Positions 1 to 9,452 of a stretch of DNA of 64,000 nucleotides are shown here, piece by piece; positions within the stretch are counted from its first letter, which is position 1; each line of letters starts with the position of its first letter. The notes beneath the pieces were generated by a model that was given only the letters and a program-made list of their open reading frames with translations, was not told where the DNA came from and did not search any database. The DNA comes from Nocardioides marmorisolisilvae (GTDB taxonomy: Bacteria > Actinomycetota > Actinomycetes > Propionibacteriales > Nocardioidaceae), in the NCBI RefSeq assembly GCF_031656915.1, contig NZ_CP134227.1:2108001-2172000 (forward strand), given 5' to 3'. The translations under genes were made by a program, and so were the position numbers.

Positions 1-301
1 GGCGCACGGCGCACCCTCGTCGTACGACGTGGTCGTGCTGGTCGGCAACGTGATCGTGCTGGCCGCGGAGGACACCGAGGTGCGGATGCTGCGCACCCTG
101 GGCGCACTGCTGGTCGAGGGCGGCCGAATGCTGGTCGGCTTCCACCACCACGGCGGTCCGGCCCATGCCCGCGAGTACCCCTGGGATGACTTCGCCGCCG
201 ACGTCACCGCGGCGGGCCTCTCGGTCGAGCAGCATTTCGGCAGCTACGACCTGCGGCCGCCGGACGACGACTACGTCGTTGCGGTGCTCACCCGGGGCTG
301 A
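1..301 (+). CDS. SAM-dependent class I methyltransferase, C-terminal part (5' truncated by window edge)
   Basis: The reading frame is open from base 2 and ends at a TGA at 299-301, so only about 99 C-terminal residues are present. The visible part has the C-terminal half of a class I SAM methyltransferase fold: a hydrophobic strand (YDVVVLVGNVIV), a helix ending LGALLVEGGRMLVGF (the typical 'L.pGG.l' strand), and a final YVVAVLTRG strand. The SAM-binding glycine motif would lie upstream of the window, so substrate and exact family cannot be assigned. It converges on the BrkB-like gene with a 9-base gap. Confidence 0.7.
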   Translation, partial: AHGAPSSYDVVVLVGNVIVLAAEDTEVRMLRTLGALLVEGGRMLVGFHHHGGPAHAREYPWDDFAADVTAAGLSVEQHFGSYDLRPPDDDYVVAVLTRG

Positions 302-310
302 CCAGCGGCG

Positions 311-1333
311 TCATCGGCCCTCGTCGGTGTGCCCGCGGCTCTCCCGCAGTGCGCGCCCCAGGGCCACCTCTTCGCGCAGCTTGGCCTCGTCCTTCTCGAT
401 GTTGCGATCGTCGCGGACGGGGAGCTGCACGGAGCGCTCGGCCGCCACGCCCGCCTGCAGCTCACGTCCGCGCTCGAGCTCGCTGTCGAGCTCGGCGCCC
501 AGAAGCAGTGCCAGGTTGGTGATCCACAACCAGAGCAGGAAGACCACGGCTCCGGCGAGGGCACCGTAGGTCTTGTCGTAGCTGCTGAAGTTGCCGATGT
601 AGAAGCCGAATGCCACCGACGCGACGATCCAGAGCACGATGGCCAGGACCGCACCCACGCTCACCCAACGGAACTTCGGCTGCGCGATGTTCGGCGTCGC
701 GTAGTAGAGCACCGCGACGATGACGACGACCGCGAACAGGATGACCGGCCACTTCGCGATGCTCCAGATCGTGACGGCGGTCGACCCGAGCCCGATCGCG
801 TTGCCCACCGACTGTGCCGCGCTGCCGGTCAGCACCAGCGCGAGCGCCACTGCCGCGGCCAGCACGATCGCCACCAGCGTGACCAGCAGCATCATCGGGC
901 GGAGCTTCCAGAACGGTCGGCCCTCGCGGATCTCGTAGATGCGGTTCATCGCCCGTCCGAACGAGCCGACGTACCCCGATGCAGACCAGAGCGCCGACAG
1001 CACGCCCAGCACGAAGCCCAAGCCGGCAGCCCCGGTGGAGCGGCCGAGCTGGAGCAGGGTCGGCTCGATGCTCCGCGCGATCCCACCGACCCCGACGGTG
1101 CTCAGCACACCGACCAGGGTGTGCACGGTCGACGGTCCCTGACCGACCAATCCCACCAGGGAGAGCAGCGCGATCAGTGCAGGGAACAGCGAGAGCACCG
1201 AGTAGTAGGTCAACGACGCGGCGAGGTCTGTGCACTGGTCACGGGAGAACTCACGCAGCGTCTTGCGGGCGACATACCTCCAGGACGACCCGGTGAGGTC
1301 TGTCGGCGACGCCGGCTCCTCGACGTGTGTCAT
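311..1333 (-). CDS. YihY/virulence factor BrkB family membrane protein
   Basis: A protein of about 340 residues with the hallmarks of the YihY/BrkB family. The conserved N-terminal stretch DLAASLTYYSVLSLFPALIALLS is followed by five or six membrane segments and the late block TYGALAGAVVFLLWLWITN. A charged C-terminal tail of about 50 residues follows. The family is integral to the inner membrane; its function is unsettled, and the old RNase BN name is not supported. I chose the ATG at 1333 (MTHVEEP). Upstream in-frame starts at 1357 (ATG) and 1387 (GTG) are possible, and none has a clear Shine-Dalgarno. It is divergent from the MMPL gene. Confidence 0.85.
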   Translation of the reverse strand: MTHVEEPASPTDLTGSSWRYVARKTLREFSRDQCTDLAASLTYYSVLSLFPALIALLSLVGLVGQGPSTVHTLVGVLSTVGVGGIARSIEPTLLQLGRSTGAAGLGFVLGVLSALWSASGYVGSFGRAMNRIYEIREGRPFWKLRPMMLLVTLVAIVLAAAVALALVLTGSAAQSVGNAIGLGSTAVTIWSIAKWPVILFAVVVIVAVLYYATPNIAQPKFRWVSVGAVLAIVLWIVASVAFGFYIGNFSSYDKTYGALAGAVVFLLWLWITNLALLLGAELDSELERGRELQAGVAAERSVQLPVRDDRNIEKDEAKLREEVALGRALRESRGHTDEGR

Positions 1334-1445
1334 CCCGAGCCGGTGCCCGCTGACCATGCGGCCAAACCACCGCCGTGCCGGCCCCACCGACGGGACCGGG
1401 CGGCCCTGCTGGAGAAATGATGCCGGTTCGGCCGCTTCCAGCGGA

Positions 1446-1451
1446 TACCTT
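1446..1451 (+). promoter_or_regulatory. -10 element TACCTT for a leaderless MMPL transcript
   Basis: TACCTT fits the actinobacterial TANNNT -10. It ends 7 bases before the ATG at 1459, so transcription would begin at or beside the start codon. No Shine-Dalgarno is seen there. This supports 1459 over the in-frame ATGs at 1375 and 1417. Confidence 0.45.
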
Positions 1452-1458
1452 TGCGCCC

Positions 1459-3660
1459 ATGTTCGAAGCCCTGGGCCGGCTGGCCTCCCGTCGTCCCTGG
1501 TTCGTCGTCGCAGGCTGGATCATTCTCGCCGTGGTGGTCATCAGCATGGCGCCGAAGCTGACCTCGACCACGGACGAGTCGGCGTTCCTGCCCGACCACT
1601 ACGAGTCGATCAAGGCCGCAGAGATCCAGGCCAAGGAGTTCCCGGCTGCGAGCCAGCCCGGCGCGATCCTCGTCTTCGACCGCACCGACGGCCGGGCGCT
1701 GTCCGCTGCAGACACCGCGAAGGCGAGTGGGATCGTCGATGCGCTGAACACCAGGCTGACCGGCCCGATGAGCCGCACCTTCTCCCATGGTGCCGTCGGA
1801 GCCGTCTCCCAGGACCACCAGGTGCTGATCGGAGTGATCGGCCTGGCCAAGGGCGCCACCGGCTACGACACCAGCGCGATCAACGACGCCAAGACCCTGC
1901 GCGCCGACGCCAAGCCGCTGGTCAAGGGCACCGACCTGCGGCTGCAGATGACGGGACCGGCGCCGCAGAGCCTCGACTCGCAGGACTCCAGCGCGAAGAC
2001 GATGGAGATCGTCGGCGCCGCAACGGTCCTGCTCATCGTCGTGCTCCTGGCGCTGATCTTCCGCAGCGTGATCATCTGCCTGCTGCCGATCGTCGTGGTG
2101 GGCATCGCCTCGCAGGTCGCCACCGGGTTGATCGCGTGGGCGAACCAGGCCTTCGACCTGAAGGCGGACAGCTCGATCCAGGTGATCCTGATCGTGGTCC
2201 TCTACGGCATCGGGACCGACTACATCCTGTTCCTGCTCTTCCGCTATCGGGAGCGTCTTCGCGCTGGGGTCGCCCCCAGGGAGGCGATCGTGCAGGCGAT
2301 GGAGCGGGCCGGTGAGGCGATCGCCTCGGCCGGCGGCGCGGTGATCGTCGCCTTCATGGCCCTGGTGCTCTCCTCGCTGAGCATCTTCCGCTCGATCGGC
2401 CCCGCCCTGGCGATCGCGGTGGCGGTCACCCTGGTGGCGGCGCTCACCCTGGTCCCCGCCGTGATGACGCTGCTCGGCCGGGCGCTGTTCTGGCCGTCGA
2501 AGAGCTGGCGCGACGAGCCGCAGGGCACGCGCTTCGCTGCGATCAGCAAGGCTCTCGGCGCACACCCGGGCAGGTTCGCACTGGCCTCCGGAGCCGTCTT
2601 GGCGGTGCTCGCTATCTTCGCGCTGAGCTTCAACCCGACCTTCGACTTCAACTCCAGCCTGCCGTCCAACCTCGAGTCCACCCAGGCCACCCACACCCTG
2701 CAGAAGAGCTTCCCGGCCGGCCAGAGCGACCCCGCGACCGTGCTGGTCCGCAGCGACGACGGAGGGCCCATCGACAAGTCGGCCCTCGCCGGCTTCGGCA
2801 CGGCCATGTCCGGGGCCACCGGGGTCGCGAAGGTGCTGCCGCCGCAGATCTCGAAGGACGGCACCACCGCCTCGGTCGCGGTCGTGCTCGACCACGATCC
2901 CAGCTCGGACGCGGCGTTGAGCGACATCAAGGGACCGATCCGGGACATCGCCCACCGGTCGGCCCCGCCCGGCACGACGGCGTACGTCGGCGGCACCACG
3001 TCCGTCTTCGCCGATCTCCAGCAGGCGATGGCCCGCGACTACTCGGTGGTGTTCCCGGTCGCGGCCGTGATCATCATGCTGATCCTCGCCCTCCTGCTGC
3101 GCAGCCTGGTCGCACCGGTCTACCTGATGGTCTCGGTGGGCCTCGGGTTCGGCGCGACCCTGGGGGCCAGCGTGATCCTCTTCCAGCACATCAAGGGCGA
3201 CAGCGGGCTGATCTTCATGTTGCCGATCTACATCTACCTGTTCGTGGTGGCGCTCGGCACCGACTACAACATCTTGATGATCGCCCGGCTGCGCGAGGAG
3301 GCACGTGCCGGCAAGGATGCTCGCGCGGCCGCTGCCGAGGCGGTCAAGCACGCCGGGCCGACCATCGCCGCGGCCGGGCTCATCCTGGCCGGCACCTTCG
3401 GCTCGCTGATGCTCGGCGGTCAGTCGCTGATCGTGTCGATGGGCTTCGCGCTGTCGTTCGGCATCTTCGTGGCCGCCTTCGTGATGGCGATGTTCTTCAC
3501 GCCCTCACTGACCGCGCTGATCGGGCACGCCGCCTGGTGGCCCGGGCACGGCGACGAGACCGAGGCCGAGCACGAGGCGCGCGTGGGTCACGGAGCCGTC
3601 GCGCAGCCCCAGCTCGAGCTGCCCCAGACGCTCGACCAGCCGCCTAACGCGCCTCGCTAG
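1459..3660 (+). CDS. MMPL family RND-type transporter
   Basis: A 733-residue polytopic protein with the twofold RND/MMPL layout. There is a TM helix near residue 18-35, a first extracytoplasmic domain, and then five clustered TMs containing [19 protein letters not shown]. The pattern repeats in the second half, with [19 protein letters not shown]. The two 'GTDY' signatures are the proton-relay motifs of actinobacterial MMPL proteins, which export lipids or hydrophobic compounds. The substrate is unknown. Conservation begins at [14 protein letters not shown], matching the leaderless start. Its stop codon overlaps that of glmM by 3 bases in a convergent arrangement. Confidence 0.9.
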   Translation: MFEALGRLASRRPWFVVAGWIILAVVVISMAPKLTSTTDESAFLPDHYESIKAAEIQAKEFPAASQPGAILVFDRTDGRALSAADTAKASGIVDALNTRLTGPMSRTFSHGAVGAVSQDHQVLIGVIGLAKGATGYDTSAINDAKTLRADAKPLVKGTDLRLQMTGPAPQSLDSQDSSAKTMEIVGAATVLLIVVLLALIFRSVIICLLPIVVVGIASQVATGLIAWANQAFDLKADSSIQVILIVVLYGIGTDYILFLLFRYRERLRAGVAPREAIVQAMERAGEAIASAGGAVIVAFMALVLSSLSIFRSIGPALAIAVAVTLVAALTLVPAVMTLLGRALFWPSKSWRDEPQGTRFAAISKALGAHPGRFALASGAVLAVLAIFALSFNPTFDFNSSLPSNLESTQATHTLQKSFPAGQSDPATVLVRSDDGGPIDKSALAGFGTAMSGATGVAKVLPPQISKDGTTASVAVVLDHDPSSDAALSDIKGPIRDIAHRSAPPGTTAYVGGTTSVFADLQQAMARDYSVVFPVAAVIIMLILALLLRSLVAPVYLMVSVGLGFGATLGASVILFQHIKGDSGLIFMLPIYIYLFVVALGTDYNILMIARLREEARAGKDARAAAAEAVKHAGPTIAAAGLILAGTFGSLMLGGQSLIVSMGFALSFGIFVAAFVMAMFFTPSLTALIGHAAWWPGHGDETEAEHEARVGHGAVAQPQLELPQTLDQPPNAPR

Positions 3661-5003
3661 AGGGCGAGCTGGGCGCGCACCACGTCGGCGAGCCGGGCCG
3701 CGATGCTCGCGGCCTGGGCGTGGCTCGACGCCTCGACCATCACCCGGACCAGCGGCTCGGTGCCGGACTGGCGCAGCAGCACCCGACCACTGTCACCGAG
3801 CTCGGCCTCTGCCTCGGCGACCGCGGCGGCGACGACGAAGTCGTCGTCGGCACGCGACTTGTCGACGCCGGGAACGTTGAGCAGCACCTGCGGAAGGCGG
3901 TTCATCACGCCCGCGAGCTCGTCGATCGACGCGCTCGTCGCGGCCATCCGGTCCAGCACCTGCAGGGCGGTCAGCACGCCGTCTCCCGTGGTGGCGTGTC
4001 GGCTCATGATGACGTGGCCGGACTGCTCGCCGCCCAGCGTGTGGCCGAGGGTCTTCATCGCCTCCAGGACGTAGCGGTCGCCCACCTTGGTCTGCAGCAC
4101 ACCGATCCCGGCGCCGCGCATCGCCTGCACGAAGCCCAGGTTCGACATCACGGTCGCCACGACGGTGTCCGCGTGCAGCTCGCCGCGCTCGCGCAGGGCG
4201 AGCGCGAGGACGGCGAGGATCTGGTCGCCGTCGACGACCTCCCCGCGAGCGTCCACGGCCAGGCAGCGGTCGGCGTCGCCGTCGAGAGCGAAGCCGACGT
4301 CGGCGCCGTGCTCGACCACGGCCCGCTGCAGGCCATCGAGGTGGGTGGATCCGCAGCCGTCGTTGATGTTCAGCCCGTCGGGCTCGGCCGCGATCGCGAT
4401 GACCTCCGCACCGGCGTCGCGGAGCGCCTTGGGCCCGACGACCGAGGCCGCCCCGTTCGCGCAGTCGAGCACGACTCTGAGCCCGCTCAGGTCGTGACTG
4501 ACGGTGCCGACCAGGTGCGCGGCGTACTCCTCGATGGCGGTCGGGTGCCGACGGATCCGTCCGACGTCACCGCCGATCGGCCGCTCCCACGGCTCCTGCA
4601 TCCGCTTCTCGATGGCGTCCTCGATGGCGTCGTCGAGCTTGACCCCCCCACGGGCCAGGAACTTGATGCCGTTGTCGGGCATCGGGTTGTGCGACGCCGA
4701 GAGCATCACACCGAGATCGGCGCCCAGCGCGCCGGTCAGGTACGCCACTCCCGGAGTGGGCAGGTCACCGAGGATCAGTACGTCGACGCCGGCTGAGGTG
4801 AGCCCGGCCACGACGGCTGCGGACAGGAACTCCCCGGACACGCGAGTGTCGGTGCCCACCACGGCCACGGGCCGGTGACCGGCGAAGGTCCCCCGTTCGC
4901 CGAGCACATGGGCTGCCGAGACCGAGAGGTCCAGGGCGAGCTCCGCGGTCAGGCGACCGTTGGCCAGCCCCCGGACTCCGTCGGTGCCGAAGAGGCGTCC
5001 CAT
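3657..5003 (-). CDS. glmM: phosphoglucosamine mutase GlmM
   Basis: This cytoplasmic enzyme converts glucosamine-6-phosphate to glucosamine-1-phosphate for UDP-GlcNAc and peptidoglycan synthesis. The 448-residue length is normal. The N-terminus [12 protein letters not shown] is diagnostic. The phosphorylated serine lies in [11 protein letters not shown] (about Ser104), the Mg-binding loop is DGDADRC, and the C-terminal phosphate loop is [14 protein letters not shown]. The ATG overlaps the rpsI stop (ATGA), so it is translationally coupled as the third gene of rplM-rpsI-glmM, a common actinobacterial arrangement. Confidence 0.97.
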   Translation of the reverse strand: MGRLFGTDGVRGLANGRLTAELALDLSVSAAHVLGERGTFAGHRPVAVVGTDTRVSGEFLSAAVVAGLTSAGVDVLILGDLPTPGVAYLTGALGADLGVMLSASHNPMPDNGIKFLARGGVKLDDAIEDAIEKRMQEPWERPIGGDVGRIRRHPTAIEEYAAHLVGTVSHDLSGLRVVLDCANGAASVVGPKALRDAGAEVIAIAAEPDGLNINDGCGSTHLDGLQRAVVEHGADVGFALDGDADRCLAVDARGEVVDGDQILAVLALALRERGELHADTVVATVMSNLGFVQAMRGAGIGVLQTKVGDRYVLEAMKTLGHTLGGEQSGHVIMSRHATTGDGVLTALQVLDRMAATSASIDELAGVMNRLPQVLLNVPGVDKSRADDDFVVAAAVAEAEAELGDSGRVLLRQSGTEPLVRVMVEASSHAQAASIAARLADVVRAQLAL

Positions 5004-5506
5004 CAGCGCTTGCTGAACTGAGGAGCCTTCCGTGCCTTCTTCAGACCAGCCTTCTTGCGCTCGATCACGCGGGCGTCACGGGTCAGCAGTCCGGCCTTCT
5101 TCAGCGACGGACGGTTGGCCTCGATGTCGACGGCGTTCAGCGCGCGGGCCACGCCCAGGCGCAGCGCACCGGCCTGACCGGTGATCCCGCCGCCGTGGAT
5201 GCGGGCGATCACGTCGAAGCGGCCCTCGAGCTGGGTGGTCGCGAACGGCTCGTTGACGACCTGCTGGTGCAGCTTGTTGGGGAAGTAGGAGTCGAGCGTG
5301 CGGCCGTTGACCGACCACTGACCGGTGCCGGGGACGATGCGGACCCGCGCGACGGCCTCCTTGCGACGACCGGTGGCCGCCGCCGGGGCGATGGTGGCGG
5401 GCTTCAGCGGCGCGTCGGCGGACGGGGCGCTCTCGGACGAGTAGGCGATGCCCTGCTCGTCGACCTGGTAGGTCTCCTCGACCTCGGTGGATGCGTTCTC
5501 AGACAC
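5003..5506 (-). CDS. rpsI: 30S ribosomal protein S9
   Basis: S9 of the small subunit, 167 residues. The core starts near [17 protein letters not shown] and ends in the basic tail [12 protein letters not shown], which reaches the P-site tRNA in known structures. The first 45 or so residues are an acidic, low-complexity extension ([11 protein letters not shown]...), a feature often seen in actinobacterial S9. The GTG start at 5506 has GAGGT eight bases upstream. It lies 30 bases after rplM and overlaps the glmM start. Confidence 0.97.
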   Translation of the reverse strand: MSENASTEVEETYQVDEQGIAYSSESAPSADAPLKPATIAPAAATGRRKEAVARVRIVPGTGQWSVNGRTLDSYFPNKLHQQVVNEPFATTQLEGRFDVIARIHGGGITGQAGALRLGVARALNAVDIEANRPSLKKAGLLTRDARVIERKKAGLKKARKAPQFSKR

Positions 5507-5536
5507 GTGTTTACCTCGGAGCTGGAAGTTGAAGTC

Positions 5537-5980
5537 TTACTGGGAGATCTGCGTGATCTCGAACGGCTTGGCCTTCTGGGCCGCGTGGGGGTGCTCCGGG
5601 CCGGAGTACACCTTGAGCTTCTTGATCATCTGGCGGCCGAGACGGTTCTTCGGCAGCATCCCCCAGACGGCGCGCTCGACAGCCTTGCGGGCGTCCTTCT
5701 CGAGCAGCTGGCCCATCGGGGTCGACGACAGCCCGCCGGGGTATCCGGAGTGCTGGTAGGACAGCTTCTTGGTCGCCTTGTCGCCGGACAGCGACAGCTT
5801 CGACGCGTTCACCACGATGACGAAGTCACCGGTGTCGACGTGGGGCGCGAACATCGGCTTGTGCTTGCCGCGCAGGAGGTTGGCGACCTGGACGGCGAGC
5901 CGGCCGAGCCGGACGTCGGTCGCGTCGATGACGTGCCATTCGCGCTGGATGTCACCAGGCTTGGGGCTGTAAGTGCGCAC
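5537..5980 (-). CDS. rplM: 50S ribosomal protein L13
   Basis: An early-assembling large-subunit protein of about 147 residues. Conserved blocks are [51 protein letters not shown] and [12 protein letters not shown] placed the start at the GTG at 5980, because the family begins at (M)[18 protein letters not shown] lies upstream. The in-frame GTG at 5992 is an alternative that adds four residues. It is the first gene of the rplM-rpsI-glmM operon, with a sigma-A-like promoter and a stem-loop leader upstream. Confidence 0.96.
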   Translation of the reverse strand: MRTYSPKPGDIQREWHVIDATDVRLGRLAVQVANLLRGKHKPMFAPHVDTGDFVIVVNASKLSLSGDKATKKLSYQHSGYPGGLSSTPMGQLLEKDARKAVERAVWGMLPKNRLGRQMIKKLKVYSGPEHPHAAQKAKPFEITQISQ

Positions 5981-6060
5981 GTGCGTTGCCACTTTCTCGT
6001 TCGTGATCCGCTCGGGCTGGTCCCGAACGGCGGTGGTGCCGCGGCTTCTGACGAACACTG

Positions 6061-6079
6061 CCCGGCCTCAGTGGCCGGG
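6061..6079 (-). other. stem-loop in the rplM 5' leader
   Basis: CCCGGCC-TCAGT-GGCCGGG forms a perfect 7-bp stem with a 5-base loop. It lies between the predicted rplM promoter (6134-6163) and the rplM start, so it would be in the transcribed leader. L13-S9 operons are autogenously controlled in some bacteria; a regulatory role here is only inferred. Confidence 0.45.
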
Positions 6080-6133
6080 TCTGCCCCAGGTCGTCGTGAA
6101 CGAGCCGTGGAGCGGCAGGAGTCGCTACCAGCA

Positions 6134-6163
6134 AGGCTACCGGTGCCGCGCCGTACCGGTCAA
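6134..6163 (-). promoter_or_regulatory. sigma-A-type promoter for rplM-rpsI-glmM
   Basis: On the minus strand a -35 TTGACC (6158-6163) is followed by an 18-bp spacer and -10 TAGCCT (6134-6139). This is a near-consensus housekeeping promoter. The predicted start near 6127 gives a leader of about 145 bases that includes the 6061-6079 hairpin. Confidence 0.6.
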
Positions 6164-6187
6164 AACGAGCCGACCGCGAGACGGCGG

Positions 6188-6218
6188 TTGGCGGCGGCAA
6201 CAGTGGTGGGCGTAGGTT
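6188..6218 (+). promoter_or_regulatory. candidate promoter for citrate synthase
   Basis: TTGGCG (6188-6193), a 19-bp spacer and TAGGTT (6213-6218). Transcription would start near 6225, about 34 bases before the GTG start. It is divergent from the rplM promoter. Confidence 0.45.
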
Positions 6219-6258
6219 CGGAGGCGGAAATGGCACGATCAAAGTGACAGGAGCCGAC

Positions 6259-7587
<1,329 letters not shown>

Positions 7588-7609
7588 CGTCAGCGGGGCG
7601 CCGTCGCGC

Positions 7610-7615
7610 TAGATT
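7610..7615 (+). promoter_or_regulatory. -10 element TAGATT, leaderless start
   Basis: TAGATT ends 6 bases before the ATG of the small membrane protein, and no Shine-Dalgarno is present. This is consistent with a leaderless mRNA independent of gltA read-through. Confidence 0.4.
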
Positions 7616-7621
7616 TGCCTC

Positions 7622-7867
7622 ATGCTGGCGGACGACGCACCCGACCCCGAGCTGATCCAGCCCGAGGACTTCCTGCCGCCGAGCCCCTTCCCCACCGACG
7701 CCCAGCGGATGGGCTTCGACCGCTTCACCGGCGACAACGCCGCACTCCTCGCGGTCGCGTCTGCGCTGGACCCGGCGAAGTCGTCCCACCGGATCATCGC
7801 GTGGCTGCTGCTCGTGGTGGTCGGCCTGCCCGTGGTGCTGGAGATCTGGCGCCTGCTGGCGCGCTGA
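7622..7867 (+). CDS. small hypothetical protein with one C-terminal membrane helix
   Basis: An 81-residue protein that I do not recognise. The first 58 residues are acidic and proline-rich (EDFLPPSPFPTDAQRMGFDRFTGDN). They are followed by a single hydrophobic segment, IIAWLLLVVVGLPVVLEIW, and a short basic end, suggesting an N-out or N-in single-pass membrane protein without a signal peptide. It lies 34 bases after gltA and has its own leaderless-type -10. Codon use is typical of the neighbours, so I think it is real. Confidence 0.6.
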   Translation: MLADDAPDPELIQPEDFLPPSPFPTDAQRMGFDRFTGDNAALLAVASALDPAKSSHRIIAWLLLVVVGLPVVLEIWRLLAR

Positions 7868-7894
7868 GGCACGTCGTCACCTGCTGCACCGACC

Positions 7895-8686
7895 TCAGGC
7901 AGTGCGGCGGACCAGCTGCAACCGCCAGGCCTCCGGACCGCGCTCGAGATAGCTGACCTCGAACACTGAGGGCTGACGCTGCTCGATCTGGGCCAGCAAG
8001 GGGAGCGGGTCGTGCGGGGCCACCAGCACCAGGCCGCCGCCGGGGTGCACCGCGTCGAGGGCCCCGAAGATGGTGGCGTGCCGGATCGCGTGCGGGACCA
8101 TCCTCGCGTCGAGCTCGGGGTAGCCGGGCCCGTCGTGCTCGCCACAGGAGCAGTTGTGCCCCGCGGGCGCTGCCTCGGCCTCCTGCTCGTGGCCGTGATC
8201 GGCTGCGCCGGCCAGCTCCGCGTGCATCGCCGAGAGCAGGTCGGGCAGGCTCACCCCGGGAGCACCAGCCAGCGCGGGCAGGAGCTGGTCGTTCTCCTTG
8301 GCCAGGTGGCTGTCGAAGAGGACCTGCAGTGCCCGGGCCGCGCCGACGGCACGAACCGCGTCGGTCGCGGTGCGCAGGTCGGCGACCAGGGACGCGAGCA
8401 CGACGTGCTCGGCGAGCATCGCCTCCACAAGGATCCGGGCCGGAGCGATCGCCAGGCCCGCAGGATAGAGGGCCGACTCCTCGGCGGCCGCGTGCGGCAG
8501 CAGGTCGCTCTCGCACCAGCCGACCAGGTCGGCACGCGCGGCGTCGACGCCGTCGCCGCCGCGAGCGGCCAGCTGCAGCGCGGACACCCGCGCGCTCAGC
8601 GCACCGGCCAGCTCTGCGTGGTGCTGCTCGATCGCCTGGACCGCGGCTGCGTCGGCCGCGGTGCTCGAGATCGCCACGTCGTTCAT
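7895..8686 (-). CDS. hemerythrin-like / DUF2249 two-domain protein
   Basis: The protein has 263 residues. The N-terminal half (about 1-160) is a four-helix hemerythrin-like domain with candidate diiron ligands in EQHHAEL, HAAAEESALYP, AEHVVLASLV and FDSHLAKENDQLLPAL. A linker with a CxC pair (HNCSCGEHD) leads to a DUF2249 domain of about 70 residues (ELDARMVPHAIRHATIF...GGGLVLVAPHDPLPLL...). Such proteins are linked in the literature to NO or oxidative stress, Fe-S repair and denitrification clusters. The start at 8686 has a strong AAGGAGG seven bases upstream. It is divergent from the regulator and nirK-type genes, which suggests a role in NO handling. Confidence 0.85.
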   Translation of the reverse strand: MNDVAISSTAADAAAVQAIEQHHAELAGALSARVSALQLAARGGDGVDAARADLVGWCESDLLPHAAAEESALYPAGLAIAPARILVEAMLAEHVVLASLVADLRTATDAVRAVGAARALQVLFDSHLAKENDQLLPALAGAPGVSLPDLLSAMHAELAGAADHGHEQEAEAAPAGHNCSCGEHDGPGYPELDARMVPHAIRHATIFGALDAVHPGGGLVLVAPHDPLPLLAQIEQRQPSVFEVSYLERGPEAWRLQLVRRTA

Positions 8687-8697
8687 TGATCCTCCTT

Positions 8698-8717
8698 CGG
8701 TCCCGGATCCGGGACCG
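8698..8717. promoter_or_regulatory. 20-bp perfect palindrome in the 5' leader of the hemerythrin/DUF2249 gene
   Basis: CGGTCCCGGATCCGGGACCG is an exact palindrome immediately upstream of the AAGGAGG of the minus-strand gene and downstream of its predicted -10. It could act as an operator or as a leader hairpin next to the ribosome-binding site. The sequence alone does not decide between these. Confidence 0.45.
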
Positions 8718-8750
8718 GCTCGGCGACCGCACCGGGATGTGCGATCCGCT

Positions 8751-8774
8751 GGGTAATTTACTACACTATTTCCC
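8751..8774. promoter_or_regulatory. overlapping divergent promoters with an imperfect operator palindrome
   Basis: GGGTAAT-N10-ATTTCCC (half-site GGGwAAT) occupies an unusually AT-rich patch. For the plus strand, TACACT (8762-8767) lies 7 bases before the GTG at 8775, predicting a leaderless regulator mRNA. For the minus strand, TAGTGT (8763-8768) or TAAATT (8755-8760) can serve as -10. A protein bound to the palindrome would cover both promoters, the layout expected for an autoregulated divergent operon. The binding protein is inferred to be the adjacent HTH regulator. Confidence 0.5.
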
Positions 8775-9452
8775 GTGGAAAATCGAACCCCCGATCTGGG
8801 CCCGCTGCCGGCGACGCCCACGGTCACCGGACTGAGCCGGGGGCGGCGCACCGTGCTCGACCTGCTGGGCGCCCGACCGGAGCCCACCACGCTCGCCGAC
8901 CTGGCCGAGCTGGCCGGGCTGCACGAGAACACCGTCCGCGGACACCTCGACGCGCTCGCCGACGACGGCCTCGTGACTCGGGTCCGCGCCGAGCCCGAGG
9001 GTCGGGGCCGACCTGCCTGGCTGTGGAGCGCGAGCGGGGCCGGCACCGACCACCCGGAGTACGCCGGCCTCGCCACCGCCCTGGCCCGCACCCTGCTGCG
9101 CACCAGCGCCCATCCCGAGGACGACGCCGTCGAAGCAGGTCAGGTGTGGGGCCGCGAGCTGGCCAGCGCCTCGACCGCGACGTCCGAGGGAACCCCGCCC
9201 CGGCAACGGGTCCGGCGCCTGCTCGCGGACCTGGGCTTCGCGCCCGAGCCGGGTCGCTCGGCGAGCGGAATGCGGTTGACCCGGTGCCCGCTGCTGGAGC
9301 TGGCGCGCGAGCAGCCGGGCATCGTCTGCAACGTCCACCTCGGTCTGGTCGGCGGCGCGCTGGAGGAGTACGGCGCCACCGACCTCGACGCCGAGCTGCG
9401 GCCGTTCGCCGAGCCGGGAGCCTGCCTGCTCGACCTGCGAGACCAGCCGTGA
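8775..9452 (+). CDS. HTH transcriptional regulator with SufR-like cysteine pattern (putative Fe-S/NO sensor)
   Basis: A 225-residue protein. Residues about 18-85 form a winged HTH (RRTVLDLLGARPEPTTLADLAELAG...ENTVRGHLDALADDGLV). The C-terminal part has Cys171, Cys185, His188 and Cys217, a spacing close to the three conserved cysteines of the SufR family, which bind a [4Fe-4S] cluster. Mycobacterial SufR responds to NO. The GTG start at 8775 has no Shine-Dalgarno and a -10 seven bases upstream, so it is probably leaderless. Its stop overlaps the next start (GTGA). It is likely the local regulator of the nitrite/NO module; cluster binding is inferred. Confidence 0.75.
   Translation: MENRTPDLGPLPATPTVTGLSRGRRTVLDLLGARPEPTTLADLAELAGLHENTVRGHLDALADDGLVTRVRAEPEGRGRPAWLWSASGAGTDHPEYAGLATALARTLLRTSAHPEDDAVEAGQVWGRELASASTATSEGTPPRQRVRRLLADLGFAPEPGRSASGMRLTRCPLLELAREQPGIVCNVHLGLVGGALEEYGATDLDAELRPFAEPGACLLDLRDQP

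Noticed and set aside
311-1333. Ribonuclease BN
   Set aside because: The YihY/BrkB family was once called RNase BN, but that activity belongs to another protein family; this is a membrane protein without nuclease motifs.
1330-3351. A 673-codon minus-strand open frame opposite the MMPL gene
   Set aside because: A shadow frame of the MMPL gene; composition is His/Asp/Arg-rich and lacks any recognisable domain.
7895-9103. Longer 402-codon version of the hemerythrin/DUF2249 gene starting at 9103
   Set aside because: The extra N-terminus runs antisense through the regulator and lacks domain sense, whereas the ATG at 8686 has a near-perfect AAGGAGG.
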